Assembly: GCA_963836015.1 (NCBI GenBank)
Contig: CAWIIF010000004.1
Coordinates: forward strand, 620,001 to 684,000
Length of the DNA stretch: 64,000 nt
From: CAWCDJ01 sp963836015
GTDB lineage: Bacteria > Acidobacteriota > Terriglobia > Bryobacterales > Bryobacteraceae
Reading direction: 5' to 3'
Every line of letters begins with the position of its first letter. The stretch's first letter is position 1. This document shows, one piece after another, positions 35,011-44,082 of this stretch. The position numbers and the translations under genes are program-made. The notes beneath the pieces are model-generated. The model worked only from the letters and a program-made list of their open reading frames with translations, was not told the DNA's origin and did not search any database.

Positions 35011-35318
35011 TCAGGCAGCGGTCCTGGTCTTGACCACCGAAACCTTAACTTGGTAACCGAGCGAGGCAAGGATGCGTATCAGCAGATCCGTCGACACGTG
35101 TTCCAGATCATCGTTCAGAATGGCGGTGACCCTGGTTCGCGAGGTCCGGGCCCGCCTCGCAATCTCCGCATGAGTGAACTGCTGCTGACGCACGATCCCT
35201 TCAGACGGGTGAGCAGCGTATGCTGAACCTTCCATTCCCTGGCCTCTGTCGAGGACAGTCCCAGCGCTCTAGCCAGGCCTTCGCGAGTCGCGGCGACGAT
35301 CGGTTTCAGTTTATGCAT
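35011..35318 (-). pseudogene. HTH (XRE/HigA-like) antitoxin, frameshifted
   Basis: Starts at ATG 35318 (GGAGC upstream): MHKLKPIVAATREGLARALG and WKVQHTLLTRLK. After a 3-G run (plus-strand C 35197-35199) the conserved part IVRQQQFTHAEIARRARTSR, VTAILNDDLEHVSTDLL and LASLGYQVKVSV continues in another frame to 35011. One extra G restores a product of about 102 residues like HigA antitoxins with an XRE helix-turn-helix. Its presumed toxin partner immediately upstream is also broken, so decay of the whole pair is more likely than a read error. Confidence 0.72.
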
Positions 35319-35477
35319 CGAAAAGCTCCTTCAAACGTTTTCTCGCCAGTTCGATCTCGGGGCCGGAGTCCCCGGGTCTTCTTCGCGAACGGATGAGCAC
35401 ACCCGCTGTGGATGCCGTATAGTAGAACACCCGCGGATCTCGTCCCGCGCCTTCGGATGGAAGATGACCGGGCGCAC
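35311..35477 (-). pseudogene. Remnant of a RelE/HigB-like (phage Gp49-like) toxin gene
   Basis: Translation of the minus strand gives pieces of this family in different frames: VRPVIFHPKARDEIR (family N-terminus), RVFYYTAS, LLYG and HPFAKKTRG (core strands), and EIELARKRLKELFDA ending in TAA at 35311. In intact genes about 40 residues separate the first two pieces; here they are adjacent. At least one internal deletion and one frameshift are needed. It overlaps the broken HTH gene start by 8 bases, which is the expected order (toxin first) for HigBA. Confidence 0.65.
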
Positions 35478-35613
35478 GGCTCTAAATGTATCAGAGTTGG
35501 GACATTCGGTTGCCCGGAGCCCCGGACCGCTGGATTACTCCCCGGAAGTCAACCTCCGAACTGCTATCTTCGAAAGCCACTCGCCCGCCTCACTCCAGTG
35601 AGCAGCAGTGCGT

Positions 35614-36240
35614 TTAGTCCAGGTGTACGATGCCCCGCTGCACCGCAGTCATGGCGGCCTGCGTCCGATCGGCCACGCCGAGTTTGTCCAGCACCCGGCT
35701 GACGTGAATCTTGACCGTCTTCTCCGCGATTCGCAGCCGGTCGCCGATTTCGCGATTGCTGAAGCCCTGAGCCAGCAGCCGAAGCACGTCCAGCTCTCGG
35801 TCGGTCAATTCGTCGCCGCGCATCCGTCCCGCGAGCAGCGCCCCCAACGACGCCGGCAGGTAGCGCTTCCCGGCATGGACCGCGAGGATGGCGCGCACCA
35901 GCTCGTCGCCTTCGGCGTCCTTGGTGAGGTAGGCCAGTGCTCCCGCTTCCATGGCGCGGTAGACGTCTTCGCTCCCCTCGTAATTGCTCAGCACCAGGAT
36001 GCGGGCCTTCGGATCCTGCCGCCGGATTCCGGCGATGGCGTCGAGGCCCGAGCCGCCCGGCAGCCGCAAATCCATGATGATCACATCCGGACGCAGTTTC
36101 TCGTGGAGTTGGATAGCCTCGCGGACGTTGTCGGTCTCGCCCGCGATCTCCATGTCGCTTCGCGCATCCACGATGCTACGGAGCGCGACGCGGAAGAAGA
36201 ACTGATCTTCCACCACCATGATCCGGATAGGCACATTCAT
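35614..36240 (-). CDS. NarL/FixJ-type response regulator
   Basis: 208 residues from ATG 36240; the frame is open to 36357 but those residues overlap the PPOX gene. Receiver domain at residues 1-120 with MVVEDQ acidic pocket, phospho-acceptor Asp in VIIMDLRLPGG (about residue 58), and SNYEG/LTKDAE switch residues. LuxR-type HTH at about 145-205 (LTDRELDVLRLLAQGFSNREIG). The start overlaps the PPOX stop by 4 bases (ATGA). No sensor kinase is adjacent; the orphan propeller kinase at 15999 is one possible partner. Confidence 0.92.
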   Translation of the reverse strand: MNVPIRIMVVEDQFFFRVALRSIVDARSDMEIAGETDNVREAIQLHEKLRPDVIIMDLRLPGGSGLDAIAGIRRQDPKARILVLSNYEGSEDVYRAMEAGALAYLTKDAEGDELVRAILAVHAGKRYLPASLGALLAGRMRGDELTDRELDVLRLLAQGFSNREIGDRLRIAEKTVKIHVSRVLDKLGVADRTQAAMTAVQRGIVHLD

Positions 36241-36728
36241 TGTTTGCCGGCGGGCTTTCCCCCGATCGTACCACTCTCCTGCCGCACCGGCACTTCGAAC
36301 TTGTAGCCGAAGGCCTGGGAGTTGTCGATGTACCGGACCCACTCCGGCTGAAAGCAATAGACCGTACTGCGCCGGATCGCCGGCTCCAATGACGGGTCCA
36401 GGCTGAAGTGGGTCTGGAACCGTTTCACCACGGTATCGCGCAGGTCGCGTTGGGAGACCACGGACACGGTCCCTCGCATCTGCACGCCGCGGATCTTCTT
36501 CCAGTCCCTGGTTGGCCGGTACACCGCCAGGGCCGCCTGGGGATTCCGCTTGAGGTTGCGGCTGTGCTCGCTCGACGCGGAAGAAAGCCAGTACAACCGC
36601 AATCCCTCCCCGGGCAGGTAAAACAACGGTGCCGCGCGCGGCGCGCCTTCCTTCGTCCTCGTGGAAACCATCAACGTGCTTTGGCTTTTCAGGAATTTCG
36701 CGACCGTTTCCAGCTGTTTTCGCTCCAT
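36237..36728 (-). CDS. Pyridoxamine 5'-phosphate oxidase (PPOX) family protein
   Basis: 163 residues from ATG 36728 (GAGAG upstream; a TTG at 36734 is in frame). Split-barrel flavin-binding fold: STLMVSTRTKEGAPRAAPLFYLPGEGLRLYWLS, SEHSRNLKRNPQAALAVY and GVQMRGTVSVVS. The C-terminus (VRYIDNSQAFGYKFEV) is also family-like. Probably binds FMN or F420 and reduces or senses small molecules. The link to the response regulator by a 4-base overlap is unusual and may point to redox-linked signalling. Confidence 0.82.
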   Translation of the reverse strand: MERKQLETVAKFLKSQSTLMVSTRTKEGAPRAAPLFYLPGEGLRLYWLSSASSEHSRNLKRNPQAALAVYRPTRDWKKIRGVQMRGTVSVVSQRDLRDTVVKRFQTHFSLDPSLEPAIRRSTVYCFQPEWVRYIDNSQAFGYKFEVPVRQESGTIGGKPAGKQ

Positions 36729-36778
36729 CCGCAAGCTCTCCTCACGTGAGCGTACATCACCCGTTAAGATAAAAGAGA

Positions 36779-38011
36779 ATGCCGCCTCCCATTTCCCTGC
36801 GCTCGAATTTTGCCTGGACTTTCGCGGGGAACGCGGTGTACGCCGCCGGCCAGTGGGCCATTCTCAGCCTCTTCGCCAAAATCGGCGGCACCGAGATGCT
36901 GGGGCAGTATGCCCTCGCGGTTGCGGTAACCGCGCCGGTCGTGATGCTCTCGCACTTGAACCTGCGCGCCGTGCTCGCTACCGACGTTGCCTCCAAACAT
37001 CCCTTTGGCGACTACCTCGTGGTCCGCCTCGCCGCCACGGGCATCGGCATGGCGGCCATTGCGGCCCTCGCTCCGGCCACGGCCGGCTCCTGGACGTTCG
37101 CCGCCGTGATTCTCGCGGTGGGCCTGGCGCAGAGCGCGGAAAACGTCAGCGACATCTACTACGGGGCGCTGCAGCGCCGCGAGCGTATGGACCGTGTGGC
37201 CTGGTCCATGATGGGGCGTGCCGCTCTGTCGGTGGCCCTCCTCGGAGGCGTGCTGTGGCTGACGCACGAGATCCTTCCCGCCGTGATCGCGCTGGCCACG
37301 GGCCGCCTCACGACCCTCCTCGCGTACGACCGCCCCGTGGGCTCGGCCGGCGAGTGCCTCTCGCGCTCCACCGTTCGCCAGCAGTTTCGGATTTTCCGCA
37401 CCGCTCTGCCCCTGGGCCTTGTTCTCATGCTCGTGTCGCTCAACTCCAACCTGCCCCGCTATGCCATCGAGCATTTCGTGGGCACCCGCGAATTGGGAGC
37501 ATTCGCAGCGGCGGCCTCCTTCATGACCGCGGGCGGCACCGTCATCAACGCCCTCGGGCAATCCGCCACGCCCCGTCTTGCCCGCTACTTCGGCGAGGGC
37601 GACCGGCCGCGCTTCCGCCGCCTCGTGGCCCAGTTGGTTGGACTCGGGCTGGCGCTGGGTGTCGCCGGGGTCCTCGGCGCGTCCCTGCTGGGCCGCGTGG
37701 TGCTGCGGCTCCTCTATCGCCCGGAATTCGAGATCTACAGCGGCCTGCTCACCGCCGTGATGGGCGCCGCGATCCTCGGTTATGCCGCCAATGCTCTCGG
37801 CTATGCCGTGACCAGTGCCCGCGCCTTCGACGCCCAGTTGCCGCTCTTCTGTGCCGTGGCCGCGACCTGCGGTCTGGCCGCCTGGCTGCTGATCCCGCGG
37901 TTCGGCCTCTCCGGGGCCCCCATGGCCCTGGCGGCCGCCGCCTGCGTCCAGATCGGCGGCGAGCTCTGGATCCTCGCGCGCGCGATGCGCCGCCAGGAGT
38001 GGGCCCGTTGA
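36779..38011 (+). CDS. Polysaccharide flippase (Wzx / MATE-like lipopolysaccharide export family)
   Basis: 410 residues, about 12 membrane helices, opening with LRSNFAWTFAGNAVYAAGQWAIL as is usual for oligosaccharide flippases. It should turn undecaprenyl-linked repeat units across the inner membrane. First gene of a seven-gene operon. Its stop codon overlaps the next start (TTGA), so translation is coupled to the polymerase/ligase gene. Confidence 0.88.
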   Translation: MPPPISLRSNFAWTFAGNAVYAAGQWAILSLFAKIGGTEMLGQYALAVAVTAPVVMLSHLNLRAVLATDVASKHPFGDYLVVRLAATGIGMAAIAALAPATAGSWTFAAVILAVGLAQSAENVSDIYYGALQRRERMDRVAWSMMGRAALSVALLGGVLWLTHEILPAVIALATGRLTTLLAYDRPVGSAGECLSRSTVRQQFRIFRTALPLGLVLMLVSLNSNLPRYAIEHFVGTRELGAFAAAASFMTAGGTVINALGQSATPRLARYFGEGDRPRFRRLVAQLVGLGLALGVAGVLGASLLGRVVLRLLYRPEFEIYSGLLTAVMGAAILGYAANALGYAVTSARAFDAQLPLFCAVAATCGLAAWLLIPRFGLSGAPMALAAAACVQIGGELWILARAMRRQEWAR

Positions 38012-39189
38012 AAGTGCTCTCGCGGATCGCCTGGGCTCTGCTATGCCTGTTGGTCTTCTCGGTACCGTGGGAGAAGAGCCTGTGGATCCCCCGCGTCGGC
38101 ACCATCTCGCAGCTTCTCGGAATCCTCGCGTTCGCCGCCGGCGCCATCCTCGCCGTACGGCGGGGCTCCCTTCGCCGCCCCAACGCAGTCCTGATCTCCT
38201 CCGCCCTGCTGGTCGCCTGGTTCGCCCTCACTTACTTCTGGAGCCTCGACCGTCCCGCCACCGTGATGCGCGTGAAGACCTTTGCCGAATTGCTGGCCCT
38301 CTTGTGGCTGATCTGGGACCAGTGCCGCGGCCCGGCGCGGCAGCGGCAGTTGCTCGCGGCCTATGTCGCGGGCGCGGTGGCGGCCTCCGCGATCGCCTTC
38401 TGGCGCTACGCCCACCACCAGCAGACCTACTATTTACGCTACGCCGCCACGGGCTTCGACCCGAACGACTTCGGCCTGATCCTGGCGCTATCGGTCCCGT
38501 TGGCGCTTTACCTGATGCGGCGGGAGCGCGGCTGGCTGAGGTGGTTCTCCCTGTGCGCTCTCCTCGTCGTGATTCCGGCCATCCTGCTCACGGCCTCCCG
38601 CACCGCCATGGTTGCCGCCTTCGTAGCGTTTGTATTCGCGCTGGTAACCTTCCGCGCCGCCGATCCCGCCTATAAGGTCGCATCGGCCCTGGCGGTCGCC
38701 GCACTGGCGGCCGGGCCGCTGCTGCTCGCTCCCGCCCCCCAGCGCAACCGTCTCCAGACTCTTCCCGCCGAATTGAACCGCGGCACTTTCCACGGCCGCA
38801 CACGCATCTGGAAGACCGGGCTGAAAGTGTTGAAGCGCCATCCCATCCTCGGGGTCGGCTCTGGCGCGTATCCCGAAGCAGTGGCGCCGTGGCTCGGTAC
38901 GCCCGGAGTCCCAGGCGCGCAGTACGTGGCTCACAACACGTTCCTCTCCGTGCTCGTCGAATCCGGAATCATCGGCTTTGCGCTGTTTTCTCTTCTGGCC
39001 GTCTTCCTGGTCATCTTCATCGGCGCCATGCCTTTTCCCGAGCGCGCGCTGTGGGCCGTGATGCTGGCAGTGTGGGCCGTCGGCGTCTCCACCCTCACCT
39101 GGGAGCAGTACAAACCTACGTGGCTCGTCGTGGCGCTGATCACGACGGAGTGGGCGCGGTCGTATTGGCCCGCGCGCCGGCAGCCGTGA
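38008..39189 (+). CDS. O-antigen ligase/polymerase family protein (Wzy_C)
   Basis: 393 residues from TTG 38008, inside the stop of the flippase gene; no in-frame ATG occurs before conserved sequence. About ten membrane helices. The family hallmark is the periplasmic loop with GRTRIWKTGLKVLKRHPILGVGSG and YVAHNTFLSVLVESGIIGF (around residues 265-335). It should either polymerise repeat units (Wzy) or ligate glycan to an acceptor; sequence alone does not separate the two. It overlaps the next gene by 4 bases (GTGA). Confidence 0.88.
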   Translation: MKVLSRIAWALLCLLVFSVPWEKSLWIPRVGTISQLLGILAFAAGAILAVRRGSLRRPNAVLISSALLVAWFALTYFWSLDRPATVMRVKTFAELLALLWLIWDQCRGPARQRQLLAAYVAGAVAASAIAFWRYAHHQQTYYLRYAATGFDPNDFGLILALSVPLALYLMRRERGWLRWFSLCALLVVIPAILLTASRTAMVAAFVAFVFALVTFRAADPAYKVASALAVAALAAGPLLLAPAPQRNRLQTLPAELNRGTFHGRTRIWKTGLKVLKRHPILGVGSGAYPEAVAPWLGTPGVPGAQYVAHNTFLSVLVESGIIGFALFSLLAVFLVIFIGAMPFPERALWAVMLAVWAVGVSTLTWEQYKPTWLVVALITTEWARSYWPARRQP

Positions 39190-40289
39190 AGATCCGGATT
39201 CTCGAAGTGCTGGCCTCGCTGCAGCGGGCCGGCGCGGAGCGTATGGCCGCATCGCTGGCCTGCGGCCTCGACGCCAACCGGTTCGACACCGAGGTCGTGT
39301 CGCTCTACGATGCCTATCCGGAAGGCTTCGAGCCCATGCTGAACGCCCAAGGCATCCCCGTGCGGCACCTCGGCAAGCATCCGGGCTTCGACCCGCGCAT
39401 GGTGCACCGGCTGATCCGCGTGATGCGCGCGTGGCGCCCGTCGATCATCCATACGCATTCCTACGTGCTTCGCTATACGCTGCCCGCCGGTCTGATCGCC
39501 GGACGGCCCCGCATGGTGCACACCGTTCATAATCTGGCGCTCCGCGAGGTCGATCGCTTCGGCCGCTTGATTCATCGCGCCGCCTTTCGCGCCGGAGCCG
39601 CCGCCGTTGCCGTCTCCGCCGAAGTGGCGAAGTCATTCCGCGAAGTCTACGGCGCGGACCCGGCGGCGGTCATCCCCAACGGTGTGGATCTCGACCGCTT
39701 CGGCCACCCCGCCGCTGACTGGCGGCGCGCCAACGGCTTCGACGACCACGACGGCCTGATCGTCTCGGTCGCCCGGCTCGAGCCGCAAAAGAATCCCCTG
39801 CGGCTGATCGACGCCTTCGCCCGCGGCCTCGCGAACGATCCCCGCTGGCGTCTGCTGCTGGCCGGCGGGGGCAGTCTCGAGGAAGAGGCGCGCCGTCACG
39901 CCGCCCGGCTCCGAGTCGACGACCGCGTGCACTTCCTGGGCGTCCGCACCGACGTTCCCGACCTGCTCTCCGCCTGCGATCTCTTCGCAATGGCGGCCGG
40001 TTGGGAAGGAAGCCCGATGGCCGTGATCGAGGCCATGGCTGCGGGACTCCCGGTTGTGGCCACCGCCGTCGGCGGAATCCCCGAACTGGTGGAGCACGGC
40101 GCCACCGGCCTCCTTGTGCCGCCCGGCGACACCGCGGCCCTCGCGGAATCGCTCGCCGCCTTGGTCCGCGATCCGGGCCGCCGCGCCGAATTCGCCGGAC
40201 GTGCCCGCGAGCGGGCCAGGAATTTCGGCGTACATGCGATGATCCAGTCGTACGCGCAGCTCTTCGAGCGCGTGGCAGGTGCCCGATGA
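39186..40289 (+). CDS. GT4-family glycosyltransferase
   Basis: 367 residues from GTG 39186. GT-B fold: N-terminal EVLASLQRAGAERMAASLA (glycine loop region), HTVHNLALREVD, VIPNGVDLDRF linker, then the C-terminal donor domain with SVARLEPQKNPLRLIDAF, LLLAGGG, FLGVRTDVPDLLSACDLF and the EX7E-type motif EGSPMAVIEAMAAGLPVVA. Donor and acceptor are not predictable. Overlaps both neighbours by 4 bases or fewer. Confidence 0.9.
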   Translation: MKIRILEVLASLQRAGAERMAASLACGLDANRFDTEVVSLYDAYPEGFEPMLNAQGIPVRHLGKHPGFDPRMVHRLIRVMRAWRPSIIHTHSYVLRYTLPAGLIAGRPRMVHTVHNLALREVDRFGRLIHRAAFRAGAAAVAVSAEVAKSFREVYGADPAAVIPNGVDLDRFGHPAADWRRANGFDDHDGLIVSVARLEPQKNPLRLIDAFARGLANDPRWRLLLAGGGSLEEEARRHAARLRVDDRVHFLGVRTDVPDLLSACDLFAMAAGWEGSPMAVIEAMAAGLPVVATAVGGIPELVEHGATGLLVPPGDTAALAESLAALVRDPGRRAEFAGRARERARNFGVHAMIQSYAQLFERVAGAR

Positions 40290-41407
40290 CCCGCGTGGTC
40301 CTGCTTACGACTAATCTCGCCCTCGGCGGCGCAGAGATGCAGGTGGCCCAACTCGCACGATCCCTGCGCCTGCGGGGATGGGACGTGAATGTCGTCTCCC
40401 TGCTGAAGCCCACCGCCCTCGACACGGAACTCCGCGACGCCGGCGTTCCCGTGTGGTCGCTCGATGCCGGCCGGAACCGGCTCGCCGTCGCGCGCCTCGT
40501 CCCCCTCCTCAACCGGTTGAAGCCGCACATCGTGCACGCCCACATGTTCCACGCCAATCTGTGCGCGCGGCTGGCCCGCCTGGTGTGTCCCATCCCCGTT
40601 GTGATCTCGACCATCCACAGCATGGCGGAGAGCAGCCGCCGCTCGCCCGGCATCCGCGGACGCGACTGGCTGTATCGCGTGACCGGCCCGCTTTCCGACC
40701 TGACGGTATGCGTTTCAGCGGCTGTCCTCGAACGTCATGTCTCCGCGCGCGCCGTCTCTCGCGTGCGAGTCCGCATTATTCCCAACGGCGTCGATACCGC
40801 CCGCTTCCGCCCCGATCCCGCACGCCGCGAGCACATGCGAACCGTCCTGGGACTAGGCCGTGACTTCGCATGGCTCGCCGCCGGCCGCCTCATGTGGAAG
40901 AAGAACTATCCGGTGATGCTCGACGCCGCGGCCCGGCAGCCCGCCACTCTCCTGATCGCCGGCGACGGTCCCGATGGCGCGGACCTGAAGGCGCTTGCCG
41001 CGAAGTTGGGAGTTCGCGCCCGTTTCCTGGGCCCGCGCGACGACATGCCCGATCTGATGAACGCCTGCGACGGTTTCGTGCTCTCCTCCGCAGTGGAAGG
41101 ACTGCCCATGGTGCTGCTCGAAGCGGGCGCCAGCGGACTGCCTTCGGTGGCCGCCGGGGTGGGCGGCGTGCCCGAGGCGATCATCCACGAGAGAACCGGG
41201 TTTGTCGTTGCGCCGGACGACCCCGCGGCGTTATCCGTGGCCATGGCGCGCCTCACCGCGATGTCCCCCACGGACCGCGCCGCCATGTCCGCCGCTGCCC
41301 GCGAGCACGTCCTGGCCCGCTTCGACCTGCCGGTCGTCACCGGGCTCTGGGAGCGTTTGTACGACGAATTGCTGCCGGCTGCGCGCCTCGCCGGCCTGGA
41401 ACCGTAA
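40286..41407 (+). CDS. GT4-family glycosyltransferase
   Basis: 373 residues from ATG 40286 (overlapping TGA). Opens with LLTTNLALGGAEMQVAQLA; VVISTIHSMAESSRRSPG; IIPNGVDTARFRPD; AAGRLMWKKNYPVMLDAAA; LLIAGDGPDGADL; SAVEGLPMVLLEAGASGLPS with the EX7E pair. Paralogue of the preceding gene and of the one at 42187, as is normal when one operon builds a multi-sugar repeat. Confidence 0.9.
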   Translation: MTRVVLLTTNLALGGAEMQVAQLARSLRLRGWDVNVVSLLKPTALDTELRDAGVPVWSLDAGRNRLAVARLVPLLNRLKPHIVHAHMFHANLCARLARLVCPIPVVISTIHSMAESSRRSPGIRGRDWLYRVTGPLSDLTVCVSAAVLERHVSARAVSRVRVRIIPNGVDTARFRPDPARREHMRTVLGLGRDFAWLAAGRLMWKKNYPVMLDAAARQPATLLIAGDGPDGADLKALAAKLGVRARFLGPRDDMPDLMNACDGFVLSSAVEGLPMVLLEAGASGLPSVAAGVGGVPEAIIHERTGFVVAPDDPAALSVAMARLTAMSPTDRAAMSAAAREHVLARFDLPVVTGLWERLYDELLPAARLAGLEP

Positions 41408-41410
41408 CAC

Positions 41411-42190
41411 ATGCAAAACCTCGATATCACCAACCGCTTCGTGCTCGAATTTTCGAGCGGGTTCGCGCGCGGGCATCGCGGCGCGCGGGTCCTCGATTTC
41501 GGCTGCGGAGCAGGGAGCCTGGTGGCCGCCGGGCGTGCCGCCGGCATCGAAATGTACGGCGCGGACATTTATTATGGCGGCTCTCAAACGCGGGCCGATG
41601 CGGAGGCATCCGGCCTGCTGGGGACTGCTATCATTGAGAATACAGGCGGCAGGATAGGCTTTCCGGACCGCTATTTCGACCTGGTAGTGAATAACCAGGT
41701 TCTGGAGCATGTCGAAGATCTGGAAGCGGTCCTGCGCGAAATCCATCGTGTCTTGAAGCCCGGCGGTCGGGTTTTGAGCATTTTCCCTTCTCGCGACGTG
41801 TTTCGCGAAGGGCACATCGGCATTCCGTTTTCGCATTGGTTCCGTAGGGATTTGCGCCTTCGCTTCTATTACACGTGGGCGTTGCGCGGTCTCGGTTTTG
41901 GAACCTGGAAAGAGCAGGCGCCTTCCGCCCGGCAATGGGCCGTCGACAAACTGGAATGGATCGACAGGTATACGCACTATCGCAGCCGGCGAGAGATCGT
42001 CGAAACCTTTGGCCGTTACTTCCGAAGTGAAATGCGCGAGTCCGACTACATCCGGTTTCGACTTCTCGACCGCCCCGGCAGACAGTGGATCGCCGGCGCG
42101 GTCCGGCTCCCGGGAGCCGCGGCGGCCTCGCGGGCGCTCTTCCGCAAGCTGGCGTTCCTGGTGATCCTCTCGGAGAAGGTAGCGCAGTGA
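41411..42190 (+). CDS. Class I SAM-dependent methyltransferase
   Basis: 259 residues. SAM motif I VLDFGCGAGSLVAAG (residues about 28-42), acidic motif II end MYGADIYYGG, motif IV YFDLVVNNQVLEHVEDLEAVL and LKPGGRVLSIFP, the Methyltransf_11 pattern. Probably methylates a sugar of the repeat unit or caps the glycan. Three bases separate it from the upstream stop, and it overlaps the next start by 4 bases. Confidence 0.87.
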   Translation: MQNLDITNRFVLEFSSGFARGHRGARVLDFGCGAGSLVAAGRAAGIEMYGADIYYGGSQTRADAEASGLLGTAIIENTGGRIGFPDRYFDLVVNNQVLEHVEDLEAVLREIHRVLKPGGRVLSIFPSRDVFREGHIGIPFSHWFRRDLRLRFYYTWALRGLGFGTWKEQAPSARQWAVDKLEWIDRYTHYRSRREIVETFGRYFRSEMRESDYIRFRLLDRPGRQWIAGAVRLPGAAAASRALFRKLAFLVILSEKVAQ

Positions 42191-43311
42191 AGATCGCATA
42201 CGTCATCACGCGGGCGGACGCCGTGGGCGGCGCCAGCATCCACGTGCGCGATCTTGCGGCGGCGATGATGGAGCGCGGCCACCAGCCTCTGGTGCTGCTC
42301 GGCGGCGACGGCCCCGTAGCCGATCAATTGGAGCAGGCCGGCGTGCCCTACCGCCCCCTTCGCTTCCTGCGGCGCGCCATTCATCCGCTGCGCGACTGGC
42401 GCGCGGTCGAGGAGATGACCTCGGCGCTCCGCTACTTCGGTCCCGACCTGGTCTCCACCCATACCGCCAAAGCCGGCTGGGTGGGGCGCGCCGCCTGCGC
42501 CCGGCTCGGCATTCCGTCGGTCTACACTCCCCACGGATGGGTCATCGGTTCACGCATTTCCACCGCCTACGGAATGCTGTTCACCGCCGCCGAGCGGATG
42601 GCCGCCCGCTGGTGCCGCGCGATTATCTGCGTCTGCGAGTACGAAAAGCGCCTTGCGATCGAAAAGCGCGTCGCGCCGTCGAAGATTCTACACGTGGTGC
42701 ACAATGGCGTTGGCGACATTCCGCCCGCGCAGCGCGCCCAACCGGGCCGCGGCCCCGTGCGCATCTGCTCGGTGGCCCGCCTGGAATCCCCCAAGGATCA
42801 TGCCACCCTGCTCCGCGCCCTCGCTTCCATTGCCGGCGACGATTGGGAACTCGACCTCGTTGGCGACGGTCCCCTGGAACCGCGGATCCGAAGGTTGGCC
42901 GCCTCGCTCGGGATCGCGCAACGTGTAAATTTTCTTGGCTACCGCGCGGACGCAGCGGACGTTTTGGCGGCCTCGCAGTTGTTCGTCCTCTCGTCGCGAT
43001 CCGAAGCGCTGCCGCGCAGCATCCTGGAGGCAATGCGCGCGGGACTGCCGGTAGTGGCCGCGGATGTGGGCGGAGTGCGCGAAGCGGTCGTCCACGGCTC
43101 GACCGGTTTGCTGGCGCCCGCGGGCGACGTTCCGGCCTTCGCCGAGGCCATCGCCGGGCTGCTGGCCGGGCCGGGTCTCCGGCAACGTCTCGGCGCCGCC
43201 GGGCGTCTCATATTTGAAAGGCGGTTCCGCCTGGAGCGCATGATCGAGAACACCGAGACCGTGTATGCCGCCGTGTTGGATAGAGCCGCGTCGGTCAGGA
43301 GGATTGCCTGA
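42187..43311 (+). CDS. GT4-family glycosyltransferase
   Basis: 374 residues from GTG 42187. Opens with YVITRADAVGGASIHVRDLA, a pattern seen in WcaJ-linked and PelF-like glycosyltransferases; STHTAKAGWVGR and YTPHGWVIG; HNGVGDIP linker; SVARLESPKDHATLLRA; LVGDGPLEPRI; SRSEALPRSILEAMRAGLPVV with the EX7E pair. Two bases before the next start codon. Confidence 0.9.
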   Translation: MKIAYVITRADAVGGASIHVRDLAAAMMERGHQPLVLLGGDGPVADQLEQAGVPYRPLRFLRRAIHPLRDWRAVEEMTSALRYFGPDLVSTHTAKAGWVGRAACARLGIPSVYTPHGWVIGSRISTAYGMLFTAAERMAARWCRAIICVCEYEKRLAIEKRVAPSKILHVVHNGVGDIPPAQRAQPGRGPVRICSVARLESPKDHATLLRALASIAGDDWELDLVGDGPLEPRIRRLAASLGIAQRVNFLGYRADAADVLAASQLFVLSSRSEALPRSILEAMRAGLPVVAADVGGVREAVVHGSTGLLAPAGDVPAFAEAIAGLLAGPGLRQRLGAAGRLIFERRFRLERMIENTETVYAAVLDRAASVRRIA

Positions 43312-43312
43312 A

Positions 43313-43999
43313 GTGGATTCGCACTGGGTAACCATTCCTCTTGTCGAGCCCTCCGAGAAAAGCTGGGGATCCGGTCTGCTCGCGCCGCGGAACCAGGCCG
43401 TCAAGCGTGTGTTCGAAGTGGCGATTGCTGCCGTCCTCCTCATCCTGGCCCTACCTCTGGCGTTGGCCATCGCGATCGCGATTGTCCTCGAAACCCGTGG
43501 CCCCGTTTTCTTCGGCCACACCCGGATCGGCCGGAACCACCAGCGGTTTCGCGTTTGGAAATTCCGCTCCATGGTCAACCATGCCGATGTGGCTCTCCAC
43601 AAGTACCTCAAAGACCATCCCGAGCAGCGCGCCGAATGGCGGCGCAGCCACAAGCTGAAGCAGGATCCGCGTGTAACCCGCGTCGGCCGCCTGCTGCGCC
43701 GCTCCAGCCTCGACGAATTGCCGCAGCTTTGGAATGTGCTCCGCGGCGATATGAGCCTGATCGGCCCCCGGCCCATCGTCGAAGAGGAAATTGCCAAGTA
43801 CGGCCCCAATCTCTCCGTGTACCTGCAGGTGCAGCCGGGCCTCACCGGTTTGTGGCAGGTGTCCGGACGCGCCGACACCGGCTATCGGCGGCGCGTCGAT
43901 CTCGATTGCCAGTACATCCGCAACTGGAGCCTCCTGGTCGATCTGAAGATCCTGCTGAAAACCGTCCGCGTCGTCTTGTGCGGCCACGGCGCCTACTAG
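43313..43999 (+). CDS. Polyprenyl-phosphate sugar phosphotransferase (bacterial sugar transferase, WbaP/WcaJ-like)
   Basis: 228 residues from GTG 43313 (AGGAGG upstream); the frame opens at 43265 inside the previous gene. One N-terminal membrane helix (about residues 38-60) precedes the catalytic domain: RIGRNHQRFRVWKFRSM, DPRVTRVGRLLRRSSLDELP, WNVLRGDMSLIGPRP, PGLTGLWQVSGRAD and the C-terminal DLKILLKTVRVVL. It transfers a sugar-1-phosphate to undecaprenyl phosphate and starts each repeat unit. Short form without the extra N-terminal helices. Last gene of the operon. Confidence 0.92.
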   Translation: MDSHWVTIPLVEPSEKSWGSGLLAPRNQAVKRVFEVAIAAVLLILALPLALAIAIAIVLETRGPVFFGHTRIGRNHQRFRVWKFRSMVNHADVALHKYLKDHPEQRAEWRRSHKLKQDPRVTRVGRLLRRSSLDELPQLWNVLRGDMSLIGPRPIVEEEIAKYGPNLSVYLQVQPGLTGLWQVSGRADTGYRRRVDLDCQYIRNWSLLVDLKILLKTVRVVLCGHGAY

Positions 44000-44082
44000 C
44001 AGCCTCCCCGAGTCTGATTTCGCACGGCTCCTGAAAACTCCATACAACCGCCCATCAGCGGATTCATCGGTGGTTTCTCACC

